From NCBI GenBank assembly GCA_035325705.1, contig DAOKZI010000005.1:124001-188000 (forward strand): DNA of 64,000 bases, in the 5' to 3' direction. The DNA comes from Ga0077536 sp035325705. Its GTDB lineage: Bacteria; Pseudomonadota; Gammaproteobacteria; Ga0077536. Positions 35,501 through 44,389 of the stretch are shown here, piece after piece. The notes beneath the pieces are model-generated. The model had not been told where the DNA came from. It was given only the letters and a program-made list of their open reading frames with translations, and made no database searches. The translations under genes and the position numbers were made by a program. Position 1 is the first letter of the stretch. Every line of letters begins with the position of its first letter.

Positions 35501-37162
35501 CTAGCGTCGCAAGACGATGCCCGCGGCTTCTCGATCCCAACAATCCGCCGTGACGCCTTCCGCCTTGATCTTGTACTTCTCGACCCGCTCGCTCGGCGTC
35601 TTCGGCAGCTCGTCACGGAACGCGACGTAACGCGGAATCGCGAAGTACGCGAGACGCGGCTCACACCATGCGATGAGCTCCTCGGCCGCGAGCCGCGCGC
35701 CGCTCTTCAGCACGGCGACCGCCTTCACTTCGTCTTCGCCGACGTCCGATGGCACTCCCACCACGCAGGACTCCAGCACCGCCGGATGGGCGTTGATGAC
35801 GGCTTCGACCTCGAACGAGGAGATGTTCTCGCCCCGCCGGCGCAAAGCCTGTTTCTTGCGGTCGATGAAGTAGAAGTAGCCGTCTTCGTCCATGCGGCCG
35901 AGATCGCCGGTGTGGATCCAGAAGTTCTTGAACAATTCGAGCGTGGCTTCCGGCTTCTTGTAATAGCCGGTGGTGCCGACGAACATGCGCTGCGGACGGG
36001 CAATGAACTCGCCCGTCGTACCGGGGGGCACTTCATTGTCGTCGTCGTCGACGATCTTGACGTCCCAGCCGGTGATCGGTTTTCCGCAGGAGCCGGGACG
36101 GCGCTCGTCGAACGGATTCGCGAGGCAGCAATAGCACTCGGTCATCCCGTACAGTTCCATCAGTGTGGTCCTGAAGCGCGTCTCGAACTGATGCCAGACC
36201 TCGATCGGGGCGGCGGCGCCGACCATCAGACGCAGGGGATTGTCGGCATCGTCCTCGCGCTCCGCCTGCTTCAGCAGAATCGGGATGATGCCGCCGATGT
36301 AATTCGCTTCGGTGCAGTTCCAGCGCCGGCAATCATCGAGCAGCCGGCTCGCAGAGAAACGATCCACGATCACGGCTTTCGCGTCGGCGAGCAGCGCCGG
36401 GCCGATGGTCAGGCCTTGCGCATTGCCATGGAAGAAGGGCAGGCCCGTATACAGCACGTCGTCTTCGGTATAGCGGCAATATTTGACGGCCTCCGCCCAG
36501 ATTGCATACCAGTAGTGATGGCTCAGCATCACGCCTTTGGAGACGCCGGTCGTGCCCGAGGTATAGAGGATGGACGCGAGGTCGGCGTAGTGCACGTCCA
36601 CACCCGGTGCACTCGCGGGCCGTTCGAGCAAGGAGACGAAGCTAGACGCGTCGTAGCCCTCCCACGAGGCGCCCGCAAGGGGACCCGCACCGGTGTCGAG
36701 AAAGACGACGTGGCGGACGGAGCTCAAATCGCCGGCGACCTGCGACAGGCGATCGGTGTAGTGCGTGTCGGCGACGAGCAGCACGGAGTCCGACTGAGTG
36801 ATCTGATAGCTCAAACCGGCGCCTTTCAGCGCGACGTTGATCGGCACCTCGACCGCGCCGATCTTGTTGAGCCCGAACCAGGTGTAAAGGAACTCAGGGC
36901 AGTTCGGCAGCATGATCGCCACCTTGTCGCCCTTCTTTACACCGAATTCGAGAAACGCGTTCGCGACGCGATTGGCGCGCTCGTCGAGGGCGCCGATTGT
37001 GAGCGGGTCGTCACCGAACTGGAAAACGACGCGAGCCGGGTCGCGTCTCGCCTTGTCTTCGAGAATGCGGCTGATGACGCGCTCGTGTTGCGCATATTCC
37101 GTCATGCGCCAGGACTCCCACTTGCGCGCCGCCCGTTCGAATTTGTCGTCCCATCTGCCCAT
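35501..37162 (-). CDS. Acyl-CoA ligase (AMP-forming, CaiC-like)
   Basis: A 553-residue ANL ligase likely to activate the island's carboxylic acid substrate. Motifs in order: ILYTSGTTGVSKGVMLSH (phosphate loop), LMELYGMTECYC, HTGDLGRMDEDGYFYFIDRK with the hinge Asp/Arg, GENISSFEVE and, at the end, LPKTPSERVEKYKIK with the catalytic lysine region. The Gly often found after PS in that last motif is Glu here. AAGGGTGG precedes the ATG at 37162; an internal ATG at 37105 is possible. It is the second gene of the minus-strand operon. Confidence 0.9.
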   Translation of the reverse strand: MGRWDDKFERAARKWESWRMTEYAQHERVISRILEDKARRDPARVVFQFGDDPLTIGALDERANRVANAFLEFGVKKGDKVAIMLPNCPEFLYTWFGLNKIGAVEVPINVALKGAGLSYQITQSDSVLLVADTHYTDRLSQVAGDLSSVRHVVFLDTGAGPLAGASWEGYDASSFVSLLERPASAPGVDVHYADLASILYTSGTTGVSKGVMLSHHYWYAIWAEAVKYCRYTEDDVLYTGLPFFHGNAQGLTIGPALLADAKAVIVDRFSASRLLDDCRRWNCTEANYIGGIIPILLKQAEREDDADNPLRLMVGAAAPIEVWHQFETRFRTTLMELYGMTECYCCLANPFDERRPGSCGKPITGWDVKIVDDDDNEVPPGTTGEFIARPQRMFVGTTGYYKKPEATLELFKNFWIHTGDLGRMDEDGYFYFIDRKKQALRRRGENISSFEVEAVINAHPAVLESCVVGVPSDVGEDEVKAVAVLKSGARLAAEELIAWCEPRLAYFAIPRYVAFRDELPKTPSERVEKYKIKAEGVTADCWDREAAGIVLRR

Positions 37163-37212
37163 TCAGGCCACCCTTCTTCGATCGTGCATACCGCAGCGAT
37201 GGCGCAGATGCG

Positions 37213-37812
37213 TCATTTGAGCGTGTCCTGGAGATCGCGGACGATTTCGTATGCTTCGTTGAACCAGACGCCGCGCTCGTAGGCCTGCACCATCTTGCCG
37301 AAATCCCACGAAATCACCCTGGTCGGATTCACTTTGATGATGGCGCGCATCGGGGTATGTACGGCTTCGAACGCCGCCTGGCGGATTTTTTCGTCCTTCA
37401 GTTGGCGCCAGTACTTGTCGATCAACTTCCAGTGGACCGCCTTCTTGATGTCCTCGCCGTAGACGACTTCGGCGTGCCCGACCACGAGTATCGACTTCTG
37501 ATGCCGCAGCTCGGCGCCGTCGTTGTGGATGCTCACCGAGATCCGCGAGTCCCGCTCCAGGTGATGGACCTTGGCTCTATGCTTCTGGATGCTCGACATG
37601 TGGATCTGCCCGTCGATGATGACGTAGAACATCGGTGTCACGATCGGGAAACCGTGCTTGTTGACGTGCGCCATGTCGCAATAGCAGTTGTGCTCGAACA
37701 GCAGTTCGAACTCGTCCGGCTCCATCGGATAGTCCTTGCTCACATTCAATTGCTCGAGCTTCACCGGGTCGAATACCGGAGTCGATCGAGCAGTGCCGTC
37801 TGCAGTCGTCAT
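37213..37812 (-). CDS. PNPOx-like FMN split-barrel protein
   Basis: A 199-residue protein of the pyridoxamine-phosphate-oxidase-like split barrel. It has CDMAHVNKHGFPIVTPMFYV, HMSSIQKHRAKVHHLERDSR and ISVSIHND, then LVVGHAEVVYG. The fold binds FMN, F420 or heme and may reduce a pathway intermediate or recycle flavin for the LLM enzyme; neither is proven. It is the first gene of the minus-strand operon and starts 81 bases from the operator at 37893-37907. Confidence 0.8.
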   Translation of the reverse strand: MTTADGTARSTPVFDPVKLEQLNVSKDYPMEPDEFELLFEHNCYCDMAHVNKHGFPIVTPMFYVIIDGQIHMSSIQKHRAKVHHLERDSRISVSIHNDGAELRHQKSILVVGHAEVVYGEDIKKAVHWKLIDKYWRQLKDEKIRQAAFEAVHTPMRAIIKVNPTRVISWDFGKMVQAYERGVWFNEAYEIVRDLQDTLK

Positions 37813-37892
37813 GTCGCATTCTCCTTGCCGGTTGTGGTGCAGCGCTCGCGTGATCGGGACGCCCTGCGCGCTGCTGGTGCGCTGGCGTGTAG

Positions 37893-37907
37893 TTGAATTA
37901 TATTCAA
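37893..37907 (-). promoter_or_regulatory. Perfect 15-bp operator of the island, with -10 on the minus strand
   Basis: TTGAATTATATTCAA is the exact reverse complement of the sites at 25137 and 29215. On the minus strand it contains TATAAT (37897-37902), facing the PNPOx/CoA-ligase operon. The -35 is weaker (TTGTTG, about 19 bases upstream). The same 297-base gap precedes the divergent SDR at 38110. Confidence 0.75.
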
Positions 37908-38109
37908 GAACGTGCGCATTTCAACAAAGAGCGAAAGCAAGGCCGCGACGGCGGTGTCCGAAACGGGCGTCGCATGTCGACGGGCCGGCGCATGTGCGGT
38001 GCGCCACGACTGCGAGGCGGCCGGATCGTGGATGCGGCTGCGGTGGTAATCGCATAGGGCGGATCGCAGCCGCGCAGAACGCAATTCGTCGCAACCCGGA
38101 GGAATCGAC

Positions 38110-38865
38110 ATGAGCCACCACGTCATCAGCATGGAGAACAGGATCGTCTTGATTACCGGCGGCAGCCGGGGACTGGGCCGTGAGATGGCGCTCGGCTTCG
38201 CTGCTGCGGGCGCCACGGTCGTCGTCGCGAGCCGTCAGCTCGAATCTTGCGAAGCCGTGATTCGGGAGATCCGGGCGCTCGGGCGCGATGGAATGGCATG
38301 CGCCTGTCACGTCGGCCACTGGGAGCAGGTCGATCGACTCGTCGATGTCGTCTACGAGCGTTGCGGCCGGGTCGATGTGCTGGTCAACAATGCAGGCCTG
38401 TCACCCGTGTACGGCCGGCCCTGCGACATCACGGAGGCGCTCTACGACAAGGTGTTTGCCGTCAATCTGAAGGGGGCGTTCCGGCTGTGTGCCAGCATCG
38501 GCCAGCGCATGGTCGACGGCGAAGGCGGCGCCATCATCAATGTGTCGAGCACGGCGGCAATCCGGCCGCGGAAGGACATCATTCCGTATGCGGCGGCGAA
38601 AGCCGGCTTGAATGCGATGACCGAGGCCTTCGCCAATGCCTATGGCCCCAAAGTGCGCGTCAACGCGATCATGCCGGGCCCGTTTTTGACCGATATCTCT
38701 CACGCCTGGGACATGAAGGCCTTCGAGACTCGCGCCGCGACGAGCATCGCCTTGAAGCGAGGGGGGAGACCGGATGAGATAGTCGGGGCGGCGCTCTATC
38801 TGGCCTCGGACCATGCCAGCTTCACGAGCGGCGCGATCCTGCGCGTCGACGGTGGCGGGGTGTGA
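38110..38865 (+). CDS. Short-chain dehydrogenase/reductase
   Basis: A 251-residue classical SDR: ITGGSRGLGREMALGFAAAG at the cofactor site, NNAGLSP, NVSSTAA with the catalytic Ser, YAAAKAG with Tyr and Lys, and SGAILRVDGGG at the end. VVVASRQ after the second strand suggests NADP(H). GGAGGA precedes ATG 38110. It is divergent from the PNPOx-like gene under the same operator and is followed by the GYD gene. The substrate is not evident. Confidence 0.9.
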   Translation: MSHHVISMENRIVLITGGSRGLGREMALGFAAAGATVVVASRQLESCEAVIREIRALGRDGMACACHVGHWEQVDRLVDVVYERCGRVDVLVNNAGLSPVYGRPCDITEALYDKVFAVNLKGAFRLCASIGQRMVDGEGGAIINVSSTAAIRPRKDIIPYAAAKAGLNAMTEAFANAYGPKVRVNAIMPGPFLTDISHAWDMKAFETRAATSIALKRGGRPDEIVGAALYLASDHASFTSGAILRVDGGGV

Positions 38866-38997
38866 GCGGAACAGCGAGGCATGCTGGCCGCGAAATCGGC
38901 CGCGCCGATGGCCGCTGGAATTACGACGAAAGACGAGCGAGCATTCTGCGGCCGCCCACTTTCAGGCGGATCCGAGCGGGCGGCGAGGAGGAAACCG

Positions 38998-39327
38998 ATG
39001 CGAAACTACATGATACAAGTCAAGTACGATCAGACCAGCGCGCACGCGCTCGTCGCCAATCCTCACGATCGTAAGCCGCAGGCGGCGGCCATCATGGAAA
39101 AGCTGGGTGGGCGACTCGTCGATTTCTACTTCACGTTCGGCGAATGGGACGCCGTGATCCTCGTCGAGCTCAAGAACGATACGCATGCCCTCGCCGTTGC
39201 GATGGCCGATGTCGCGGGCGGCATTCGAGATACACGAGTCACACCCTTGTACACGATGGAGGAGGCGCTCGATGCGATGCGCATCGCGCAGTCCATCCAA
39301 TACCAGGCGCCCGGTCGCCAGTTCTGA
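38998..39327 (+). CDS. GYD-domain protein
   Basis: A 109-residue protein of the GYD family (dimeric ferredoxin-like fold): YMIQVKYDQTSAHALVANP, AIMEKLGGRLVDFYFTFGEW, DAVILVELKNDTHALAVAMA and VTPLYTMEEALDAM. No member has a well-known reaction; the fold resembles EthD and other small monooxygenase-like proteins. GAGGAGG is 7 bases before the ATG. It is the last island gene before leuA. The next 233 bases hold no gene that I can support. Confidence 0.82.
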   Translation: MRNYMIQVKYDQTSAHALVANPHDRKPQAAAIMEKLGGRLVDFYFTFGEWDAVILVELKNDTHALAVAMADVAGGIRDTRVTPLYTMEEALDAMRIAQSIQYQAPGRQF

Positions 39328-39560
39328 CTGTGACCGGCGGCCGCCGCGCTGGCGTGCCGAGAGGCGGGAAGGGGCCGTGCGTACGCGCCGTGTGCCGAAT
39401 CCTGAATAGAGTGAAGTGACAGCGCCGCGCTTCCTCCCTCGGGCTAGGGCCCGCCCCGGCCCGCGGCGCCCGTTTCGCTTACAATTCGACGCCATCATCG
39501 CCCGTACCCGGGCGTACCAGACTTGAGCCGGACGGCGCGGCCGTTCTGCGGGAGCAGCTC

Positions 39561-41105
39561 ATGAAAGACCGCCTGATCATTTTCGACACCACGATGCGCG
39601 ACGGTGAGCAGAGTCCCGGCGCGGCGATGACCAAGGCCGAGAAGGTTCGCATCGCGAAGGCGCTGGAGCGCTTGAAGGTCGACGTCATCGAGGCCGGTTT
39701 CCCGATCGCGAGCCCCGGCGACTTCGAGGCCGTGCAGGCCGTGGCCCGCGCGGTCAAGGACGTCACGGTCTGCGGGCTCGCGCGCACCGGCGACGCCGAC
39801 ATCGATCGCGCCTACGAGGCGCTGCAGGACGCGCCGTCCTACCGCATCCACACCTTCATCGCGACCTCGCCGATCCACATGGAGAAGAAGCTGAAGATGG
39901 TACCGGAGGAGGTGATGGAGGCCGCGATCCGCGCGGTTCGCCGCGCGCGCAACTATACCGACGACGTCGAGTTCTCCTGCGAGGACAGCAGCCGCTCCGA
40001 GTTCGACTTCCTGTGCCGCATCGTCGAAGCGGCGATCGAGGCCGGCGCAACGACCGTCAACCTGCCGGACACCGTCGGCTACGGCGTGCCGGATCAATAC
40101 GGCGCCTTCATCGGCCGGCTGATCGAGCGCGTGCCGAACAGCGACAAGGCCGTTTTCAGCGTCCACTGTCACAACGATCTGGGGCTCGCGGTCGGCAACT
40201 CGCTGGCCGCGGTGATGCACGGCGCGCGGCAGGTCGAATGCACGATCAACGGCCTCGGCGAGCGCGCCGGCAATGCCTCGCTCGAGGAAATCGTGATGGC
40301 GGTGCGCACGCGCAAGGACTACTTCCCCTGCGAGACGCGCGTGGAGACCACCGAGATCATGAACTGCTCGCGGCTGGTCTCGACGATCACGGGCTTCCCG
40401 GTGCAGCCGAACAAGGCCATCGTCGGCGCCAACGCCTTCGCGCACGAATCCGGCATCCATCAGGACGGCGTGCTGAAACACCGCGAGACTTACGAGATCA
40501 TGCGCGCGCAGGACGTCGGCCTGAACTCGAACAAGATCGTGCTCGGCAAGCTGTCCGGCCGCAACGCGTTCCGCACGCGTCTGAAGGAGCTCGGCACGGA
40601 GTTCGCGAGCGAGGCGGATCTGAACGAGGCCTTCAAGCGCTTCAAGGAGCTCGCCGATCGCAAGTCCGAGATCTATGACGAGGATCTGCAGGCCCTCGTG
40701 TCCGACACCGACGTATCGGTGACCAGCGAGCGCATCAAGCTCGTGTCGCTCCGCTGCCGCACCGAGACGGGCGAGACGCCGATCGCCGAGCTGACGCTCG
40801 CGATCGACGGCGAGGAGCGCAGCGCGAGCGCGACCGGCGACGGCCCGGTCGATGCCGCGTACAAGGCAGTGGAGCAGGTGATGGCGAGCGGCGCGAGCCT
40901 GCAGCTCTATTCGGTCAACGCGATCACGACGGGCACCGACTCGCAGGGCGAGGTGACGGTGCGGCTCGAACGCGCCGGCCGCATCGTCAACGGCCAGGGC
41001 GCGGACACGGATATCATCGTCGCCTCGGTGAAGGCCTATCTGAACGCGCTGAACAAGATCCTCTTCCCGGTGCATCGCGAGCACCCGCAGGTCGCCGGCG
41101 TCTGA
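39561..41105 (+). CDS. leuA: 2-isopropylmalate synthase
   Basis: A 514-residue enzyme that condenses acetyl-CoA with 2-oxoisovalerate, the first step specific for leucine. Catalytic and metal motifs: FDTTMRDGEQSPGAAMTKAE near residues 8-27, SVHCHNDLGLAVGNSLAA, NGLGERAGNASLEEIVMA and NAFAHESGIHQDGVLK. The C-terminal regulatory domain (from about 390) carries the leucine feedback site. Length is typical. TACAAT at 39480-39485 may be its -10 box, but no good -35 is seen. Confidence 0.96.
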   Translation: MKDRLIIFDTTMRDGEQSPGAAMTKAEKVRIAKALERLKVDVIEAGFPIASPGDFEAVQAVARAVKDVTVCGLARTGDADIDRAYEALQDAPSYRIHTFIATSPIHMEKKLKMVPEEVMEAAIRAVRRARNYTDDVEFSCEDSSRSEFDFLCRIVEAAIEAGATTVNLPDTVGYGVPDQYGAFIGRLIERVPNSDKAVFSVHCHNDLGLAVGNSLAAVMHGARQVECTINGLGERAGNASLEEIVMAVRTRKDYFPCETRVETTEIMNCSRLVSTITGFPVQPNKAIVGANAFAHESGIHQDGVLKHRETYEIMRAQDVGLNSNKIVLGKLSGRNAFRTRLKELGTEFASEADLNEAFKRFKELADRKSEIYDEDLQALVSDTDVSVTSERIKLVSLRCRTETGETPIAELTLAIDGEERSASATGDGPVDAAYKAVEQVMASGASLQLYSVNAITTGTDSQGEVTVRLERAGRIVNGQGADTDIIVASVKAYLNALNKILFPVHREHPQVAGV

Positions 41106-41130
41106 GCGGCGCGGCCCGCAGGAGCCCCGG

Positions 41131-41850
41131 ATGAGCAAATCCGAGCGTCGGCACGCCGCCCTGGCCGCGATGGGCGTTACCGCTTGGGTGCCGCGCGGCG
41201 ACGCGGCACCGCCGGTCGAGGAGACGGCAACGCCGCCGGCGCCCGCGCCGGTCGCCGCGGGCACGCGCGGCGTCGACGCCGCCGACTGGGACAGCCTCGC
41301 CGCCGCGGTCGCCGCCTGCCAGCGCTGTGAGCTGCACAAAGGGCGTACGCAGACCGTGTTCGGCGTCGGCGCGCGCGACGCGCGCTGGATGGTGATCGGC
41401 GAGGCGCCGGGCCAGGAGGAAGACCGCCGCGGCGAGCCCTTCGTCGGCCGCGCCGGCCAGCTCCTTAATTCGATGCTCGCGGCGCTGGGCTTCCGGCGCG
41501 AGCAGGTCTACATCGCGAACATCCTGAAGTGCCGGCCGCCGAACAACCGCGATCCGCGGCCCGAGGAAGTCGCCTGCTGCGAAGGCTATCTGCAGCGGCA
41601 GATCGCGCTCGTGAACCCCGCGGTCATCCTGTGCGTCGGCCGCATCGCCGCGCAGAATCTGCTGAAGACGCAGACGCCGATCGCCAAGCTGCGCGGCCAG
41701 CGCCATGTCTACGGCCCGCGGCAGACGCCCGTGATCGTCACTTACCATCCGGCCTATCTGCTGCGCTCGCCGGCCGAGAAGCGCCGCGCCTGGCAGGATC
41801 TGCTGTTCGCGCAGCGCGTGTATGCGGAAGCGACGCGAGGAAGCGGATGA
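41131..41850 (+). CDS. Family 4-type uracil-DNA glycosylase
   Basis: A 239-residue iron-sulfur uracil-DNA glycosylase that removes uracil from DNA. Cluster cysteines are Cys63 and Cys66 (CQRC), then the Cys in ILKCRPPNNRD and one in EEVACCEGYL. The active-site phrase is GEAPGQEEDRRGEPFVGRAG, and VTYHPAYLLR is the DNA-contact motif. The first about 50 residues are a proline/alanine-rich extension. It overlaps rimI by 4 bases (ATGA), so the two are probably translated together. Confidence 0.92.
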   Translation: MSKSERRHAALAAMGVTAWVPRGDAAPPVEETATPPAPAPVAAGTRGVDAADWDSLAAAVAACQRCELHKGRTQTVFGVGARDARWMVIGEAPGQEEDRRGEPFVGRAGQLLNSMLAALGFRREQVYIANILKCRPPNNRDPRPEEVACCEGYLQRQIALVNPAVILCVGRIAAQNLLKTQTPIAKLRGQRHVYGPRQTPVIVTYHPAYLLRSPAEKRRAWQDLLFAQRVYAEATRGSG

Positions 41851-42335
41851 GCGCGGTGCCGGCCGGTGCGAGCTCACGGCTGCGGCCGATGCGCGAGCAC
41901 GATCTGGCGCAAGTCGCCGCGCTCGAGCAGCGGGCCTATGAATTCCCGTGGTCGCTCGGCATCTTCGCCGACTGCCTGCGCGTCGGTTACTGCTGCTGGA
42001 CGCTGGAGATCGGCGAGGGGCTCGCCGGCTACTGCATCATGTCGGTCGCGGCCGAGGAGGCCCACGTGCTGAACGTCTGCGTCGCGCCCGAGCACCGGCG
42101 GCAGGGCCACGCGCGGCGGATGCTCGAACATCTGGTCGGCATCGCGCGCGGCCATCGGGCGACGGTGGTCTTCCTCGAAGTGCGGCCGTCGAATCCCGCG
42201 GCGATCACGCTCTACCTCGACTTCGGTTTCCGCCAGCTCGCGGTCCGGCGCAATTACTATCCGGCCCGCGAGGGTCGCGAGGACGCGCTGGTGCTCGCGC
42301 TGACCCTGGACGAGGGGACGAGCGCGAGCGGTTGA
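41847..42335 (+). CDS. rimI: Ribosomal protein bS18 N-acetyltransferase
   Basis: A 162-residue GNAT acetyltransferase. LRPMREHDLAQVAALEQRAY and EFPWSLGIFADCL at the start, VLNVCVAPEHRRQGHARRML as the acetyl-CoA loop (RRQGHA) and FLEVRPSNPAAITLYLDFGF near the end are typical of RimI, which acetylates the N-terminal alanine of bS18. The start overlaps the uracil-DNA glycosylase stop as ATGA. Confidence 0.9.
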   Translation: MSAVPAGASSRLRPMREHDLAQVAALEQRAYEFPWSLGIFADCLRVGYCCWTLEIGEGLAGYCIMSVAAEEAHVLNVCVAPEHRRQGHARRMLEHLVGIARGHRATVVFLEVRPSNPAAITLYLDFGFRQLAVRRNYYPAREGREDALVLALTLDEGTSASG

Positions 42336-42432
42336 ATCGGGGTGCCGACTCCGCTAGCCTTGCGCGCAGAAGAAGAAGTCCGAGAACAAGGACTTATCTC
42401 CCCGTCCTCCAAGCGAACAGGAACTGCCGACC

Positions 42433-42981
42433 ATGAAGATGTCCGTGCTTCGATCCCTTGCCGCCGCCGTCGCCCTGGGGCTGGCCCTGCCGGCCGCTGC
42501 CATCGATCGCATCGGCTTCGAAATCGGCACCTCGGCGGGTGATGCGAACGTCGATCGCTACGGCGCGAACCTCGCATGGGACTGGGGCGTGCAGTGGTTC
42601 AAGACCGGCAACTGGTCGCTGACCGGCTACTGGGAAATCGGCGTCAACGCCTGGGACGCCGATCCGGGTCGCACGGGCGAGGAAACCCTGGTCGACGGCC
42701 ACGTCACGCCGGTGTTCCGCTGGCAGCGCGACGTGTCGACCCCGCTGCCGGTGTTCCTCGAGTTCGGCGTCGGCGCCCACGGTCACAGCGAGTCCGCAAT
42801 CGAAGACAAGGATTTCGACATTCCCTTCGCCTTCGGCAGCCACGTCGGGGGCGGTGTGCGCTTCGGGCAGGGCGGCCGCTACGAGTTGATGTATCGCTTC
42901 CAGCATCTGTCGAACGCGAGCCTCGGCGACAAGAACCCGGGCATCAATTTCCACCTGATCAATCTCGGCTACCACTTCTGA
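42433..42981 (+). CDS. pagL: PagL-like lipid A 3-O-deacylase
   Basis: A 182-residue outer membrane protein. A signal peptide (MKMSVLRSLAAAVALGLALP and AAA) is followed by an 8-strand barrel pattern. The C-terminal active-site region YRFQHLSNASLGDKNPGIN has the His and Ser of PagL, and the protein ends in aromatic Phe as outer membrane barrels do. PagL removes the 3-linked acyl chain of lipid A. AGGAA lies before the ATG. It is transcribed with no close partner. Confidence 0.88.
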   Translation: MKMSVLRSLAAAVALGLALPAAAIDRIGFEIGTSAGDANVDRYGANLAWDWGVQWFKTGNWSLTGYWEIGVNAWDADPGRTGEETLVDGHVTPVFRWQRDVSTPLPVFLEFGVGAHGHSESAIEDKDFDIPFAFGSHVGGGVRFGQGGRYELMYRFQHLSNASLGDKNPGINFHLINLGYHF

Positions 42982-43058
42982 GGAAGAGCTGGACGGGCCC
43001 GTCCAGCCTTGGCGAAGTCGGCGCAGCCCCGATTTCGCCGTCACGGATGCGCCGCACC

Positions 43059-43128
43059 GGATTCCCGCCTGCGCGGGAATGACGTTACGCTAGGCGCCGG
43101 CCGTCGTCCCCGCGCAGGCGGGGACCCA
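43059..43128. repeat. Short inverted repeat element (family C)
   Basis: GGATTCCCGCCTGCGCGGGA and following bases (43059-43084) and CGTCCCCGCGCAGGCGGGGA and following bases (43104-43128) each fold as a hairpin around CCTGCGC/GCGCAGG and are inverted with respect to each other. This type is common as an interspersed repeat in high-GC proteobacteria. Confidence 0.7.
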
Positions 43129-43233
43129 GGTCCGGCGTGGTCGCCGGATCTCGCGGTTCGATGCGGGCGCCCGGCCGCTCGGCCGCGCCGACCGCCTCCC
43201 TTGCCCAGGCACATAGTCAGGACGACCGAGCGG

Positions 43234-44331
43234 ATGGGTGTACTCGACGATCTCAAGCAGCAGGCCGAGGCGCTGAAAGCCGCCGAGGCAGCGCGCGCGC
43301 GGGAGGAAGAGGCGCGTGCGAAGAGCGAAGAAGTGCGTGCGAATGCGCTGCTTGCGATCGCGCTGCCCGCGGTGTTTCGCCTGCATCTGCACCTGCGCGA
43401 GCTCGCCGAGCAGCTACGCGTGCTCGATCCCGAAACGCGCGTGACGCTCGAAGTGCCCGGCATCGGGCCGGTGCCCGGCTTTCGCCAGGAGCACATGGAG
43501 GTGTACGCCGAGGGTCATCCGCCGGATCGCGTCGTCGCCCGCTTCCGGCTGCGCTACGAGCGCCGCGGCCACTTCGAGGTGCGCGGCGCGGGCAGCATCG
43601 ATCACTGGCTCGAGAATGCGCGCGGGCGCGGTCTCGCCGTGCGGCTCGTGCGCATCCTCGATCCGATCGGCGCGCTGGAGCGCGCGCTCGTCACCTTCGA
43701 AGATGCCGTGCCGGCTTCGATCGCCTTCGCGATCGAGCGCGACAGCGGCGCGGTCGCGATCACGCTGCGCAACTTCGAGGAGCTCGGCGAACGCCGCCAC
43801 CTCGTGCAGGCCGGGCGCGTCAACTCGCGCTTCCTCGACGAGCTGTCGAAGTTCATCCTGCGCCAGCCGAACCGCTTCCTGGTGCAGGAGCTGCCCGACG
43901 AGCTGCGCGAGCACTTGCGACGGCGCCTGGAGCGCGATCGCCGCCGCGAGGCGGGCGAGGACGAACGCGGTCCGCTCGCGCCGCGCCTGAAGGGTCTGTT
44001 CCGCAAGCGGCCCGTGCTGCAACTCGGCTATCGCGATCGCGAGCACGAGATCGCGCAGCTCGAGACCGATTTCCTGCTCGGCCGCAGCGACGGCTGCGAT
44101 CTGATCGTCCGCGAGCGGCGCGTATCGCGTTTCCATGCGCGCATCGAGCTGCGCGACGAGCAGTTCGTGCTGATCGACGAGAGCCGCAACGGCACCTGGG
44201 TGCGCCAGGCCGACGGCAGCGAGCAGCGCGTCAGCGGCGCCGCCGTGAGCTTGAGCGGCAGCGGGCTGATCGGCCTCGGCGCGCCGCCGGACGACGACAA
44301 CCCGAACGTCCTCCGCTATACCGTCGCCTGA
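43234..44331 (+). CDS. FHA-domain protein with a long coiled N-terminal part
   Basis: A 365-residue cytoplasmic protein. Residues 1-35 are a charged alanine-rich helix (QQAEALKAAEAARAREEEAR). The middle part is not recognisable. Near residues 260-350 there is a forkhead-associated domain: FLLGRSDGCDLIVRERRVSR, FHARIE and DESRNGTWV, with the Arg, Ser, His and Asn that bind phosphothreonine. No kinase gene is nearby. It lies 58 bases before cysM on the same strand. The function is unknown; the start at 43234 is chosen from the helix onset and lacks a strong ribosome site. Confidence 0.8.
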   Translation: MGVLDDLKQQAEALKAAEAARAREEEARAKSEEVRANALLAIALPAVFRLHLHLRELAEQLRVLDPETRVTLEVPGIGPVPGFRQEHMEVYAEGHPPDRVVARFRLRYERRGHFEVRGAGSIDHWLENARGRGLAVRLVRILDPIGALERALVTFEDAVPASIAFAIERDSGAVAITLRNFEELGERRHLVQAGRVNSRFLDELSKFILRQPNRFLVQELPDELREHLRRRLERDRRREAGEDERGPLAPRLKGLFRKRPVLQLGYRDREHEIAQLETDFLLGRSDGCDLIVRERRVSRFHARIELRDEQFVLIDESRNGTWVRQADGSEQRVSGAAVSLSGSGLIGLGAPPDDDNPNVLRYTVA

Positions 44332-44389
44332 TCCCGGGACGGGATCCCCGCCGCTTTACGGCAGCGGCGGCGGGGGCGACGATACGCGC

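Noticed and set aside
21041..39560. Integrase, insertion sequence or att sites at the island ends
   Set aside because: I found no transposase or integrase frame, no tRNA gene and no direct repeat that I could recognise at the pssA or leuA side.
42336..42432. A small gene between rimI and pagL
   Set aside because: The 97 bases contain no convincing frame with a ribosome binding site; they look like leader and promoter sequence for pagL.
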